Source: Adenophora triphylla var. japonica (lineage: Eukaryota; Streptophyta; Magnoliopsida; Asterales; Campanulaceae). Taken from it: a stretch of DNA of 64,000 bases. A program made the translations under genes and the position numbers. Below the pieces are notes generated by a model. The model saw nothing but the letters and a program-made list of their open reading frames with translations, was not told the origin of the DNA and did no database searches. Location: assembly GCA_022495995.1 (NCBI GenBank), contig JAFEMH010002324.1, forward strand, positions 248,001 through 312,000, in the 5' to 3' direction. Of this stretch, positions 10,688 through 21,685 are shown piece after piece (within the stretch, counting starts at the first letter, position 1; the number at the start of each line of letters is the position of its first letter).

Positions 10688-11806
10688 GGGCCAGGCTTTC
10701 TTCCAGCTTGAGTTTGTGCGGGTAAGATGAAGTGAGTAAGGACCAGAGTGAAATGTTAGCCTGAGTATGCTTGAACTGAGTTAAAGCAGGATCTTCAGCG
10801 TTCGGGTCAAGGGTTTCGGCTTCTTTGGTGTAGGGCCCCTTTTCAGTTCGTGGCTCAGGTATGGCTGGCCTTTTGTCTGCCCGTGGAGGATTCGTCGGGA
10901 TTTGATCGGAACGTGTCAGAACGTTCACCTCTGGCTTTGCTGCTTTGCTCGTCTCTCCTATTTCTGTAATGAGAGGGCCTTGGTTGGCGAAGGGCCATAC
11001 TGCGCATTTCAGTTCGTTTACCGTCATTGCTTTTGTTGAAAAGTCAACAGTGGCTTTGAGATCTTCCCAAGACATGGCTTGAGGTATCTGGACCCTCGGG
11101 CCGTTGGTGGCGGTTCGGAGCTCATCCCAGCTGATCATGGAGCAGACGTTGTCGTGGCCTTGCACAGAGCTAGGCTGAGGAGATTTGCTGGAGTAGATGA
11201 CGTAGTAGTCAAACTTTCCTGATGGTTCTCCGAGGGTTCCGACTGTGGGGTCACCGGATTCGTATCTCTTCTTCAGTTTTTGTTGAGAAGAGGGTTTCTT
11301 CTTTCTTCGAGGGCGATCATCGTTCATTTCATCTTGGAAATCCATTTCCAGATAAGCAGTGCAGTCACAGATGTCCCACCAGATGTGTTCGTTGTTCGGC
11401 GGTGGTATCTGGACCTCAGGATGTTGACCGGACATGTCTTTCCCCAGGGGGTCTTGTGGCTTTATGTCGTAACTGCATGGCTCGTATGAGGGCAACAGGT
11501 TGACTTCCGGGAGACCATGAGAGACGTTAGAAGCTCCAGGAGCAGGCATGCCTTTGGAAGTCCCAGGTGGTTGGGGGGTGGCTAATGTTCCGAAATGGTG
11601 CATGGCACCTTCGATCTAGGCTTGTTGTTCACCTTAGCATTTCTTAAGAGCCATGAGGACTTGCCAAACTTCCTCCATTGTTGGGAAATTTCTCGGGGGT
11701 AAGGTCCCGTTTTCTTCGCTGTTATCCACTGACTTGGCCATGAGGATTTGATGGACTGCCCTAGCAACTGCGCTGGGAAGGATGTTGGACCTTGCGGCTT
11801 TGACAC
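10688..11806 (-). pseudogene. Gag-like ORF of E3, interrupted by E1 and frameshifted
   Basis: About 300 codons (10688-11603) share ICDC-x2-YLE, a KKKPSSQQKLKKRYESGDP block and GTLGEPSGKFDYY with the E2 ORF at 32054-32857. The N-terminal part continues in another frame up to about 11806. The C-terminal end is replaced by the E1 LTR. The conserved GTLGEPSGKFDYY block marks this family of gag-position proteins. No zinc knuckle is visible in the surviving part. Confidence 0.7.
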
Positions 11807-11899
11807 TGGGAGAGTAGTTCCCGGGTATTCTCGATCACTCTCGGTTCGCTGGAGGGGGTGACGGGTAAGGTTTAGACACGGGATGGCCTTTTGGGATAA

Positions 11900-13078
11900 A
11901 AGAGGGAAAGCTCACGTGACATGCAGTTTTCGCTTTTTGTTTCTGATTTTTTTGTTGTTTTAATTTACTTAAAATGGTGTTTTCTCAGAGTCCTAGGTAG
12001 GTTGGAAAAGATTGCTCTTCTTTTTCGCAACTATGCTAGATCCTGGGTCAGTGGAGACAGTCTGTGCGGCTATAAGCCCCTCGTTTTGCACCTGTATTTC
12101 GACTTCCCGGGGTGGACAGCCTCGGGCGAGGGTCCTATAGGGCAAGCGGTTTCCACCGGCCTAAAAGAAAAACCGAACCTAAGGACCGAGCCTGTCATGT
12201 TCATTTTAATGCGTTAGCCATGTGAATAGTGAGCCAAGCCGGCACCTGAGTCAAGATCGGGTCAAGAGTTCGGCATGACCTCTCTTTACCTTGCTTGCGC
12301 AAGGGATCTGTGACGTTAGGCGTGGGCTGGGTCATATCGTCATGGATGACGTATTAAAGGCTTGATGACATGGTGTCATGTGGGCATGGATGTATATCCG
12401 GGACGGAACATCGTCTGGGTGTAGCTTCGGAAATCAAGATCAGGTCGAGATTTTAGCATGACCTTTCATCGCTTTGCTTGCGCAAGGGATCTTGAGTTTC
12501 GAGCCTCGACTCAGAAAATCGCCGGCATGGGATATGTATCCAGGCTTGTATGTCACGGACTGGGTTAAAACCAACCGAGTCTGGACAGAGTGTGACTCAA
12601 GACTCAAACGTGCAGGGTTGACGCTTGGCTAGGATGGGATGTTTGGAATGATCCCGTGCGCATCCAAGAGGCCTAGGAAGACCAAACGGACTGCAACTGA
12701 GACCACCCCGGGTTGAGGGTTGTAGTGTGCAGTGTATTCGAGGTAGCAGTGCGCGTAGCGTGCGGTGTAACCAAGGCAGCAGTGTGAGTAGCGTGCGGTG
12801 TATCGAGGCAGCTGTACGAGTAGTGTGCGGTCTCTAAAATTCTTTTTCTGAGTAAAACAGAAGTTTTTTTTTTTGAAGAATTTTAAATATATGTACACAG
12901 ATGTATATTGATGCATTTTTTTTGTATTTTTTATTTTTTTGTAAATAAAAAAGTAAAGCACATGCACACACACACAACAGTTAAAGAAAGGGGTAAAATG
13001 AAAGTTTGACCCTCATCATTGTTTTAAAAAAAATCTTTTGTTTTTGTTTAAAAGTTTTTTTTTAAAACAAAATTTTCC
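11900..13078 (-). other. Leader region of E3
   Basis: Non-coding. The part near 11990-12150 aligns with E1 7540-7680 and E2 33060-33220, including GCCCCTCGT at about 12076. Positions 12720-12840 hold three imperfect copies of a GTAGCGTGCGGTGTA unit. Homopolymer T and CA stretches lie at 12860-13080. Confidence 0.6.
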
Positions 13079-13093
13079 CCAGCGGAGTCGCCA
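13079..13093 (-). promoter_or_regulatory. Primer binding site of E3 (tRNA-Arg type)
   Basis: CCAGCGGAGTCGCCA on the plus strand, identical to the E1 site and two bases inside the LTR boundary at 13096. Confidence 0.75.
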
Positions 13094-13599
13094 ACTGAAA
13101 TTACCCGGATCCGAGAGGCAGCACAATCACGGCCCGGCATCTGGCATTTCGCTTTGTCGGAGGAGGTGTCTCGCTGTGTGTTTGCTTTGTAGAGTCGCCA
13201 CACCATTTTTATTAAGCCCAAAACATTGAAAAAGGGCATCAGTTTAAAAATAAACTATTTTTGTGTGATGAGATTTTTGAGTTCGGAGGTCAGATGACTC
13301 CTCGGGAAGAGAATATTAGAATATTAGAGCTCACCCTAGTCGCCTAGTAAAAACGAGTCTTTCGGTACCCCTTATTCTTTAAATGTTGTGTGTGTGTGTA
13401 TGTGCTTTTAAAAATGCATGCTGTGTCGGATGTCTACATTGTACACTGCTTATTGAAATGTATTGAAATAGTGTAGGAAGGAAGCATTACCAATTTTGGT
13501 TCGTGTCTGTCTTCCGCAGGGGAATAGTGCTTGAGGGTGGAATAGTGTTTCGGAACGGACCGGGTTTGCTTCGGGATGAGCCGGTTGTCTGCGGACAGA

Positions 13600-13779
13600 G
13601 TTTCGGCGTGCTTTGGGATCGCAGGGATCACTTGGACACAGTTTCGGCGTGCGTTGGGATGGCAGGGATCACTCGGACAGAGTTTCGGCGTGCGTGGGGA
13701 TGGCGGGGATCACTCGGGCAGAGTTTCGGCGTGCGTTGGGATGGCAGGGATCACTCGGGCAGTGTTTCGGCGTGCGTCC
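13600..13779. repeat. 41-bp minisatellite in the E3 LTR
   Basis: The unit begins GTTTCGGCGTGC and repeats at 13600, 13641, 13682, 13723 and 13764: four full copies and one partial, period exactly 41. It lies in the transcribed part of the LTR. Because 41 is not a multiple of three, the open frames over it are a by-product. Confidence 0.9.
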
Positions 13780-14052
13780 AAGTTGCCGATTTGACTCGGA
13801 AAGAGCCGGGACGCCTCGTGAAAGACCAGGCAAGGCCTCGGAGTACCACGAGGGGCCTCAGAGTACCTCGAGAGTGCCTCGGGGCATCGCGGGAGCGCTC
13901 GGAGAGGCTTCGGAGCACCACAAGGGGCTCGGAAGGCCTCGAAAGGATCCGAAAGGGGCCGAGATTGCCTCGAGAGGACTTAGAGGGGTGCCTGAAGGCT
14001 GGGGGGAGAGGAGAGAAGAGGGAGATGTGTGAAATGATGGAGGGGGAGCCCT

Positions 14053-14061
14053 CTATTTATA
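14053..14061 (-). promoter_or_regulatory. TATA box of the E3 LTR
   Basis: TATAAATAG on the minus strand in the context conserved with E1 and E2. Confidence 0.6.
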
Positions 14062-14082
14062 GTCCTCAGAAATGTGCAAGAA

Positions 14083-14332
14083 GGTCCGTACGGACCTTCC
14101 ATGTAATCCAGGATTATGGTTTTTCTCGATTTGAGGGAATAAGTGGACTTTAAGAAGATTCAGCAATGATGGTGTCTGGTAGCAAGAAGGTCCGTACGGA
14201 CCAACTTGCATGCATAAAGGTCCGTACGGACCTCCCATGAAGTTTAGTAATGATGCTTCCCGGGATTTGAGGGAATAAGTTGGACTTTAAGAGGATTCAG
14301 TAATCATGGCAACAAAGAGGTCCGTACGGACC
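14083..14332. promoter_or_regulatory. Four GGTCCGTACGGACC palindromes in the E3 U3 region
   Basis: Perfect 14-bp palindromes at 14083-14096, 14189-14202, 14219-14232 and 14319-14332, all upstream of the TATA box in transcription direction and embedded in a ~130-bp duplicated block. Each contains CCGTAC, the core bound by plant SBP/SPL factors (established for that family; binding here is inferred). E1 and E2 carry the related GCCGTGCGGC in the matching place. Confidence 0.6.
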
Positions 14333-15384
14333 AACTCTGCTTTTTTACATAATTCCTCAAAGGTCCTTTTGTCCCTTTTTGTTCCAGAAAGGCCCCTCCC
14401 TTGGTTTGGTTGGTGGTTTTGAGGTTTTTGAGGGTTATGGGTATTCGAGACTGCGTTTGTGTGAGTCTGCGGTGTTTCCCGTGTGCTCGGAAGAGAGTGA
14501 TCCAGATTGGGGTACTTACACATACCAGTTTTAACTAACTAAACCACTCACAGATTTCTAGGAAATTCAAAGGACTGATAAGCTGAACAAAACTAACTCG
14601 AATGCTCTAATTATCTACAACCATCCCATTCCAGTCGTAGATAATCAAATCATTCACAGACATCATGATCACATAAGTGGTCCACTGACCTTATCAAACA
14701 AAATCCCATAAAGGGAACAAAATGACTCCGCAGAGTCCTAAACAGTGTATCTGGAACACCCACCACTAATTTGAAGCGGTTAACTAAGTTTGCCCGAAGG
14801 CCAAATTTCAAATATACCCCGCCGAAGCAGGTTGTCTAACTTAGCGATCATTGATGGAACACAAAATCATATCATATCCAAACTCATTTTTATACAGAAT
14901 ACGAACTTTCACAATGACAATAAAATTCCGTATTTACGAAACCAAAAGGACGGATATAGCAAACGAACAGCAAAAGATTAGCAATTAACGGTAAACGAGG
15001 GAGTCAAAACAAATACTGACGCGAGGTCAGCTTTTACGTATCAAAGGAACGTATATCGCCAAGAAATATGCGGAAGCCTGATAATTGGAATGGAGCAAAA
15101 ATCAATTAACTTAAATGATGTATAATCCCTTACCTTAGCGTTGCTTAGTACTTTCAACAATGCTTCACGCGCACGAATCTACAATTATTGCAAAAGAATA
15201 CTTCTTAAGGGGGTAAAAGAATCTCCTATATACTTTAATTACCCTATATTAATCACCTTGTTAACCTAGGAATTATGCCACTTTTAACTCCTTAAAGATT
15301 AGCCTTTAACCCCTTTTTGGTTTACCAAACATATTTAGTGTTTCTAAGTTCTAAACCTTTTATCTCTTTCCATCTAGGTTTACA

Positions 15385-15735
15385 CACACTAATTACACCT
15401 TCGCAGCACACACAAACACCCACTAACCCTAACTCACACAACTCACACAACACATACAGCCACACGGCTGTACACACACTACACACATACGCACACACAC
15501 TTTTGCCCTTACAACAGCACACACACACAGACTCCCTGTAAACACACTCTGCACACACGCAACATACATATACGCATACAGTAGTAACACACACACACGC
15601 ACATCATACTCACACACACGGCACACATTAGGAACACCCTCTGCACACACCAAAACATACACTGTACATGCACACAAACCCACATCAGACACGCACACAC
15701 CCAGCAGACACACGCACACACACTCAAACATATAC
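15385..15735. repeat. CA-rich low-complexity region
   Basis: About 350 bases of imperfect CACACA interrupted by T, G and A. It produces long open frames on both strands with Cys/Val or His/Thr runs, which I regard as spurious. Confidence 0.85.
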
Positions 15736-16068
15736 AAAACCCTAATTTCCATTATAACTAGCATGCATTAACTTATAGCAACAAGCCCAAACCCTAGCTA
15801 TCAATTACCCATAGTTTTAGGGTTTTTTCTAGGGTTTAAGAACTACAAAAACGGAATTAGGTTTACCTTGATTCGATCCACCAACGAAAAGAAGAAGTCT
15901 TCTTCTTCTTCTTCCCAAAATCCGGCTGCCTCTCCCTTGACAGCCTCTCTGCCGCAGCTCTCTTTTCTCTCTCACGATTTCTCTCTCTATTCCTCTGTGC
16001 CGCCTCCCTCTCTCTCTATTCTTATTAACGTGAAGGACAAAATAAGGCTGCTAGGGTTTTAAGGAGAT

Positions 16069-16078
16069 ATTTATAAAT
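16069..16078 (-). promoter_or_regulatory. TATA-like box in sequence X
   Basis: TTTATAAATA on the minus strand, followed downstream by a GA-rich untranslated-type stretch to about 15868. Confidence 0.4.
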
Positions 16079-16255
16079 GGGTTTTTACTCAACCTAAGCC
16101 CAACACCAAAGCCCAACTCATCTAAATAATTTAAACCCACATAAAATAACCCTAAGACTTCAATATAAATATTAGTCCCTCTAAAAGCCTAAGTAAAAAT
16201 TTAACAATTTACCAAATAATCCTCGAAAATTTTTGGCTTATTACAATAACACCTG

Positions 16256-16640
16256 ATTAGGATAACCATTTTATGGAGGAGACTCATGATAGATGGTGCT
16301 AACAGCCCTAAAAATATAGAAGGAAGTGATGGTAGATGGTTGGACGACCTTCCCTTAGCCTTGTGAGCAGTTCGTACAACCACCCGGGGGCCAACCGGGG
16401 AAATCCCATTCGCACTAACTTTTGGGTATGAGGCTATAGCACCAGCAGAAATGGACATGGTAGGCCTAGACTTAGTGGACGAAAGAAGACTAGCTGCTCA
16501 AATGAGAATTGTAAATTAAAAGCAAAGGACTTGAGCCTACCACTACAAAAGGGTCAACAAAAGAGTATTTCAAGTCGGGGACTAGGTAATTAGAAAGATT
16601 AAAGCTATAGGCAAAACGCCTAAGGGCTCGTTTGGTTACC
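16256..16640 (+). pseudogene. Integrase C-terminal fragment of E4
   Basis: One plus-strand frame reads LPLAL-stop-AVRTTTRGPTGE, then IPFALTFGYEAIAPAEM and VFQVGD. This is the conserved block after the catalytic core of Ty3/gypsy integrases. In-frame stops (for example after LPLAL and after MRIVN) show it is dead. The fragment starts abruptly at the sequence X boundary. Confidence 0.8.
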
Positions 16641-16846
16641 GGATAAGGATTAGCAGTATTATTAATGAGGGGATTAATAATACTTCCCTGAGATCAGTAT
16701 AATTAGTGAGGGGATTAAGACCTAATCCCAATAAATCGGCTTAATTATCCAGATGCCTAATTTACAACCAAACGCCCTCTTAATAAACCTTATTAATCCT
16801 GATGAATGTTATCCCGTCTTAAGCCTCCTAACCAAACGGCCACTAA
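16621..16846. mobile_element. Tourist-like MITE in E4
   Basis: The ends GGGCTCGTTTGGTTA and TAACCAAACGGCCAC are inverted repeats with two or three mismatches. The element (16624-16843, 220 bp) is flanked by TAA on both sides, the 3-bp duplication typical of PIF/Harbinger-derived MITEs. It contains no coding sequence. Confidence 0.8.
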
Positions 16847-17416
16847 GGGTAAAATATGAGTAGTCTACTACTCGCACCTTAGGCAAAATACCTTAGGGTA
16901 AAAGACGAGCAGCCTATTGCTCGCACATTGGATGAAAAATCCAAATTATAAAGACAGGGAGTACCCCAAGCATATCCACTAAGTCACTAAGTCGGGCACT
17001 CTAGTCCCGCTAGGAAGGGTAAAATTACCTAAGTGTTATGTCGAGCTACCTCCTCGGCTTAAAGGGATCAATTCCAAAAGTACAAATGTCGAGCAGGATG
17101 TCTCATACAAATGGTAAAGTGCCTATGTCGAGCACTCTCCTCGGCATAAAGGAATGAAGATCCTAAACATCATACAACAAGCATTCAACATACAAACAAA
17201 CAAAAACAGTTCAAATGGGCAAGCAATAAAGTAAAAAAGACAAGTGATGAAAGAAAACATACATCATATTGATAAAAAACGTGCAATACCTCCCATAAAT
17301 CGGGCTAAGGCATGCTGATTAGAATGTATTCCCTCCCAAAATAGGCTAAGACATTTACAAAATATACAAAGAGATTGTTCCAATGTCTACATCAACAAAA
17401 CAAAAAGAAAAGATTT
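16847..17416. other. E4 non-coding stretch with short repeated motifs
   Basis: No coding signal. Repeated phrases built around GTCGAGC, CCTCGGC and TTAGGGTAAAA recur at 50-100 bp spacing (16850-17160), followed by A-rich sequence. It separates the integrase end from the C-terminus of the antisense ORF. Confidence 0.5.
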
Positions 17417-19953
17417 TCAGGCTTGGTCGTCATTTCGAAAGAGGTCATCTTGCTTGGTCGCGGCTTCGGGAATAAGGACTTGGTCGGTCTGGGCCTCCCC
17501 GGCTTCTTCTTCCTAGTCTTCTGAGCTCAAGGGCTTCTCTTCAATCTTCTCCATAAGAGTGAGAATATTTTGGGGATCAATTGAAGGGGGAACCCAAGCT
17601 GGCCGGCATGCATGGGCGTCCCTGGAGGCGATCACCTTTAAGGTATTATCTGTAAAAGGCACAGGGAGTGCCCAGATCTAGCTACGTTATCATACGAGTC
17701 TTGGCATATAAGCCGTGCAAGCACGTCCAAGTCGGCATTGAGAGACGGGTCCACCATGGCCCTTCTGGCCAAGTACTAGTACCCATCTGAGTGCATGATG
17801 GTTGTCTTCTCCACCACTTCCTGTCTAAAAGGCGAGATGGCCTTATAACGGGCAATGACGTCTTCCTCCCTGGATAGGATGCTTGCCTCTAACTCCTTGA
17901 GTTGGGCAGATGCCTCCTCGGAAAACTTTTTAGCCTCCTCCCTTTGCCTTTTTAGTTCCGCCTCCCTAAGACGGGCAGCCTCCTCAGCTTTGGCCATTGC
18001 TTCCTTGGCCTCCTTCTACTCCTCCTCAGCCTGGGCCTTGGCTGCCTTGTAGGCATCCACGTCACCCCTCAGACTATTCAGGAGATCCATGACCTTCTTC
18101 AGGTCGGCCTTGTCCTTCTCAGTTTGTTATTCTAGCTTAAATTTGATGGCCTCATAGGCCGTAACCGTGACAAGCTGCACAAAAGAAACAAAAAAGTCAG
18201 ATGAAAATTCACAAGTATAAAAGACGAGAAAGGAAATGGAAAATGTCGAGCAAGCGTACCTCACTCAGAAGGAGACCTTTTTTGTTAGCCAGGTGCTCCA
18301 TGTAGGTTTTGTCTCAAGGAATTGATCCAAGAGATCGTCATCTAAAGACCTATGGATAACAGCCCGGCCAAACCTCAGTTGGGGGCCCTTGTGGGCAAGG
18401 ACGTCCAGGCCCTTGAGAAGGGGGATTTAATGGGCCTCACTCACGAACTGCTCGACCTCAACATACGTTTTAATAAGCTGAGCAGTGAGTTCAGACGAGG
18501 AGGATTCATCGATTGTTCTTTTGGAGGGCTCCTCCTCCACAACCTCTATCCTTGGCCTTTTATGGGCTGGGGTCCTATGCCCGACAACCACCTCCTCGGC
18601 CTCCAGCAAACTGGCCAGCTTTAAGGCTTCCTCAGCCTGGGGGGGGTCACTCCCTCGAATTCTGGCTCTCCCTCAACATGGGCCTCCTGCCCATCGTTAT
18701 CATCTTCAGTAGGTGCCCCAGCACTACCCACTGGCTTAAGGGGCAAAGCCCCAACTTTTTTCATGGCCAAGATGGCCTATCTCTCCACGACATCAACTCG
18801 TCGTTTGTTTTTTGCCGAGGATCGTGATGTCCTCCTTTTTAACTTCATCAGAGCCTGGGGATCAAGAATTTCCTCCTCCATTCTATTTGTTTGCTCCTCG
18901 GTTAAATCTGCAGAAATGAGGAAGACAAGTCAGTAAAAAAGATGAGGAAAAAAATCAGATAAACGCATAAGTATAAAAAATCGGGAAGGAAGAAATTTAC
19001 AGCAAGGCACATCATCCACGGTTAAACACCAGTCGTCATATAACTTGCAAATTTCGTAGTAGAGTGGAAGACGAGATCGGGGTGCACCCTCCAGTCAGGA
19101 TATCTATTTCCCCTAACGACGGGGACGAGGGGCACTAGCCTGTTCCAAAGGCCTGGGCATAATGTCGGCCTGGACATATTACCTCTGGTCGGTTTCCAAG
19201 CTCGACCAAAAAAGAGTCCCCACCTCGGGAAAACTGCTCTAACCTTTCAACAAGCCGTCCACTCCATTTCGGCCTCCACACTTGATCGGGCATGCCTAGA
19301 AGCTTGGAGGGAGCTGGAAATTCCCAACCTTGCCTACTCTCAACTCTAATGATGTGGTTGTTCTAGCCTGACACCTAGCTCGACACTGGGTATATTAATT
19401 TTGGTCGGTTTGGGTCACTCCTAACCACTAAAACACTAGTGTCCTCCTGATAGCTCACTATGAAAAACTGTGAAAAGCCGTCTGGCATGGTTCAAAGCCA
19501 AGACTACGGCACAACACTATGAAGCCGATCAAGAATCTCACGGCGTTAGCCCCAATCATGACGGGGATGACCTACATATCCTCTAGGAATTCACAAATGA
19601 ATGGGTCGAGGAAGACGGAGTTCTAGTTGGAACTGTTTGTAGAAAAAGGAGACGTGATTCAAGCTATACATAAAATCCTACATGGCCTCCTTACCATGGA
19701 TATGTGCACATCGGAGGTAGGTTAGGAGGTATTCCTCCCTAGACACTCCAAACTTATCATGAATTTATTGGATCATGGGTTCCCCTGCTCTGGCTGACCT
19801 AGGCCTAGGAGTGTTAGATCTACCATGCTGAGACCTATCGCGACCTCTTTTACGCCCACCAGCACGGCTTCCCTCTGGGAAGTCATTAACAATCCTCTCA
19901 GACGAGGAGGGACCTGATTGAGGATGAGCAGCACCTTCTTCTCTCCCAGACAT
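17417..19953 (-). pseudogene. Antisense ORF of E4 with coiled-coil C-terminus, stop-riddled
   Basis: Reading minus from MSGREEGAAHPQ (19953), the frame runs through an Arg/Ser/Gly-rich N-terminus and a REEYLLTYLRCAH segment. It continues through a conserved middle (QEDTSVLVVRSDPNRPK near 19400-19450) and a Glu-rich linker with HKRPRIEVVEEEPSKR. A long Ala/Glu/Lys coiled coil follows at 17776-18130, and an acidic tail ends at the stop in 17417-19. About ten in-frame stops and a few shifts break it. Its position between pol and LTR, antisense to pol, is that of Tat-type antisense ORFs. It resembles the 'putative gypsy-type transposon' proteins of plants with a C-terminal coiled coil; that match is from memory. 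Function unknown. Confidence 0.55.
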
Positions 19954-20758
19954 ATCTGTACGACAAACAAGGGATCTGAATTTGACAAAGGCATGGGTAA
20001 ATGACGAGGAAGAGGAAGAGTATCCCTCCCCATCTTAATAGTCAATGTCGAGGAGGGATTCTTATCCAACAATGGACGTTCCAGGTGATTGGACTTCAAG
20101 TAGTACAATTTGATATGGTTGAGGACCTCTATCCAACATTGGATCAACACGACATTTAGGGAGTTTATGCTAAGTCGATCAATCCTAAACCGACTAGGAT
20201 AACAGACGTTGGTTCTAGAAGCTTGGTACCTTGTTTCGATCTCCCCTATTTCATTCAGATTTACTATCATCCACGACCCATCAATTCATTTATAAATCCT
20301 AAGGTTTTGGGTGTGGTAGCAATATAGGGCATTGGGGTTACTCCTCCACGTCCTTGCCATGACTATTAACGAGGAAATCACAAAGTAACTCAAGAAAAGC
20401 TTCAAGAACAAAAATGGCTATTCGATGAACCCACCTAACGCAAAAACCTAGAAATTCAAAGAAAATACGAGAAGGAAAGAATGTGGGGGAAGAATTTATA
20501 CCTGATTTGAAGGTTGGTGAAGAGAAGTACGGGAGATTTCAAGCAAAAATCCAAGAAATCAAAGCAACAGAATCAAGAAAGCTCAACATAAATTTCAACC
20601 TCATGGGTATCTCTCAAGTTGCTATAGCGATAAAAGATTGAAAAGGAAGGGGATTTTGCCTTTTATACCCGGATCCAAACGGGTATGGGTCATTCAAACC
20701 GGGTTGAGGTGTAATTTCATCCCCCTCATTAATGGTTCTAGCATGTTCCCAAGAAGAA
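19954..20758. other. E4 spacer between antisense ORF and LTR-like end
   Basis: No coding signal that I trust; a minus-strand open frame crosses 19773-20270 but lies upstream of the more plausible start. Purine-rich stretches at 20636-20650 and 20749-20758 (AAGAAGAA) are candidate polypurine tracts, the second directly before a TGTCCC start. Confidence 0.4.
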
Positions 20759-21685
20759 TGTCCCATCAATAATGGGTACGTTCACCAACGTGTAATAACC
20801 GGCGGATAAATGAACATAGCCTCGTAATTCAAGAAAGTCCTTACATATTCGTAAAACTGAGGGCGAGATACACTTCCTCCTCGGCATAGCCGAGCTAGCA
20901 AGTCGGGGGCCAATAAATGGTATAAACCGAGTACGATCAGGGGCCATAAAACGGGCAAGGCCCAATGGGTCAAGCCCAATATAAAATAGATACAAGTCTC
21001 AAATACGACATAGGGAATAGGCTTCCCTACCTATGCTCGTCTTATCTCCTCGTCATATTCACTATGTCGACCTGGATATATCAGAGTGATCTTATGACTA
21101 AGGTTGAAATGCTGGTAAATGCCGACCATGGCATACGTAAATGCCGACCAAGGCCCGTCTATATGTCGACCACAACGTATCCATATAACGACCAGAGCCT
21201 ACCATGCCACCATCATGACAAGGGGAATGAGCTTCCCTACCCTTGGTCACCTATCTTTCCCGACATAAACACATGTCGACCAACATTCTATGTCGAGGAG
21301 CAGGCCTCCTAGGCATATATACAAAAGGATTTTCTAATCCTATTACAATAAAGACTGTGGGGAATTAGAATACGAGTAGGAATTGACTCCTTATCTCACC
21401 TAACTTGCTATCCAAGGAAGGACTCTATATCCTACACCTATAAATACAAGCCATAATTATCATAATTCTGGTAACGCATCTTTTGACTTAAAACTCTTAT
21501 TAATTGATTTGCTCTCTACAACATTGCTCTCTACAACACAAATACTTACTCTCACGCCGGAGGGCCTTCGCCGGTGAAGCACCGACTTAGTTTACGTGTT
21601 TGTTTATCTTTTTTAGGCTCTTCAAGCATCCATGATACAACATTACCGCTGAATTTGGGCTGATCCGACGTTTTTGGTATCATCA
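20759..21685 (+). repeat. LTR-like 3' end of E4 (start uncertain)
   Basis: Contains a plus-strand TATA box (TATAAATA, 21439-21446), a doubled CTCTCTACAACA phrase near 21510-21540 and a GCCGGAGGGCCTTCGCCGG block typical of the R/U5 part of plant gypsy LTRs. It ends near TATCATCA. A start at TGTCCC (20759) after AAGAAGAA is a guess. Repeats of ATGCCGACC/ATGTCGACC run from 21117 to 21290. Confidence 0.4.

Larger units (their letters stand above)
10688..14520 (-). mobile_element. E3: 5' part of a second Tat-type element, split by E1
   Basis: On the minus strand: LTR (13096-14520), tRNA-Arg primer site, leader (11900-13078) and a gag-like ORF cut at 10687/10688 by E1. Its downstream half must lie left of the window. 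The LTR differs strongly from E1 and E2 LTRs except near its ends, while the gag-like ORF is clearly related, so E3 belongs to a sister subfamily. Confidence 0.8.
13096..14520 (-). repeat. 5' LTR of E3
   Basis: The plus strand runs from TGAAATTACC to GGGGTACTTACA. The end matches the E1/E2 LTR ends, and the start is set by the primer site. It holds a 41-bp minisatellite (13600-13779), a TATA box (14053-14061) and four copies of a 14-bp palindrome upstream of it. The bases after it are CATAC (candidate target duplication; partner off-window). Confidence 0.75.
14521..16255 (-). repeat. LTR-like sequence X (probably another Ty3/gypsy family), cut by E3
   Basis: Read from 16255 on the minus strand it starts TGTAATAAGCC, a typical gypsy LTR start, and has a TATA box (16069-16078). 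It then has a GA-rich leader-like stretch with a possible splice donor (CAAG|GTAAAC at about 15867) and a long GT-rich region (15385-15730 on the plus strand: CA-rich). E3 interrupts it at 14520. It separates E4 integrase sequence from whatever lies to the left. LTR identity is inferred from the ends and promoter layout; no coding region is attached in this window. Confidence 0.45.
16256..21685 (+). mobile_element. E4: 3' part of a plus-strand Ty3/gypsy element with antisense ORF
   Basis: The order on the plus strand is integrase C-terminal part (16256-16640), a Tourist-like MITE insertion, a large minus-strand ORF (17417-19953) and an LTR-like end with a plus-strand TATA box (21439-21446). 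Pol, then antisense ORF, then LTR is the Tat-type arrangement, in the opposite orientation to E1-E3. Everything upstream of the integrase C-terminus is cut off by sequence X. The 3' boundary is inferred from the TATCATCA end near 21685. Confidence 0.55.

Noticed and set aside
13503..14153. 216-codon plus-strand open frame with repeated FGVRWDGRDH-type phrases
   Set aside because: It arises from the 41-bp LTR minisatellite, which is open in more than one frame; it is on the strand opposite to the element's coding and has no domain.
15317..15764. Several Cys/Val- or His/Thr-rich open frames on both strands
   Set aside because: Products of the CA-rich low-complexity stretch inside LTR-like sequence X.
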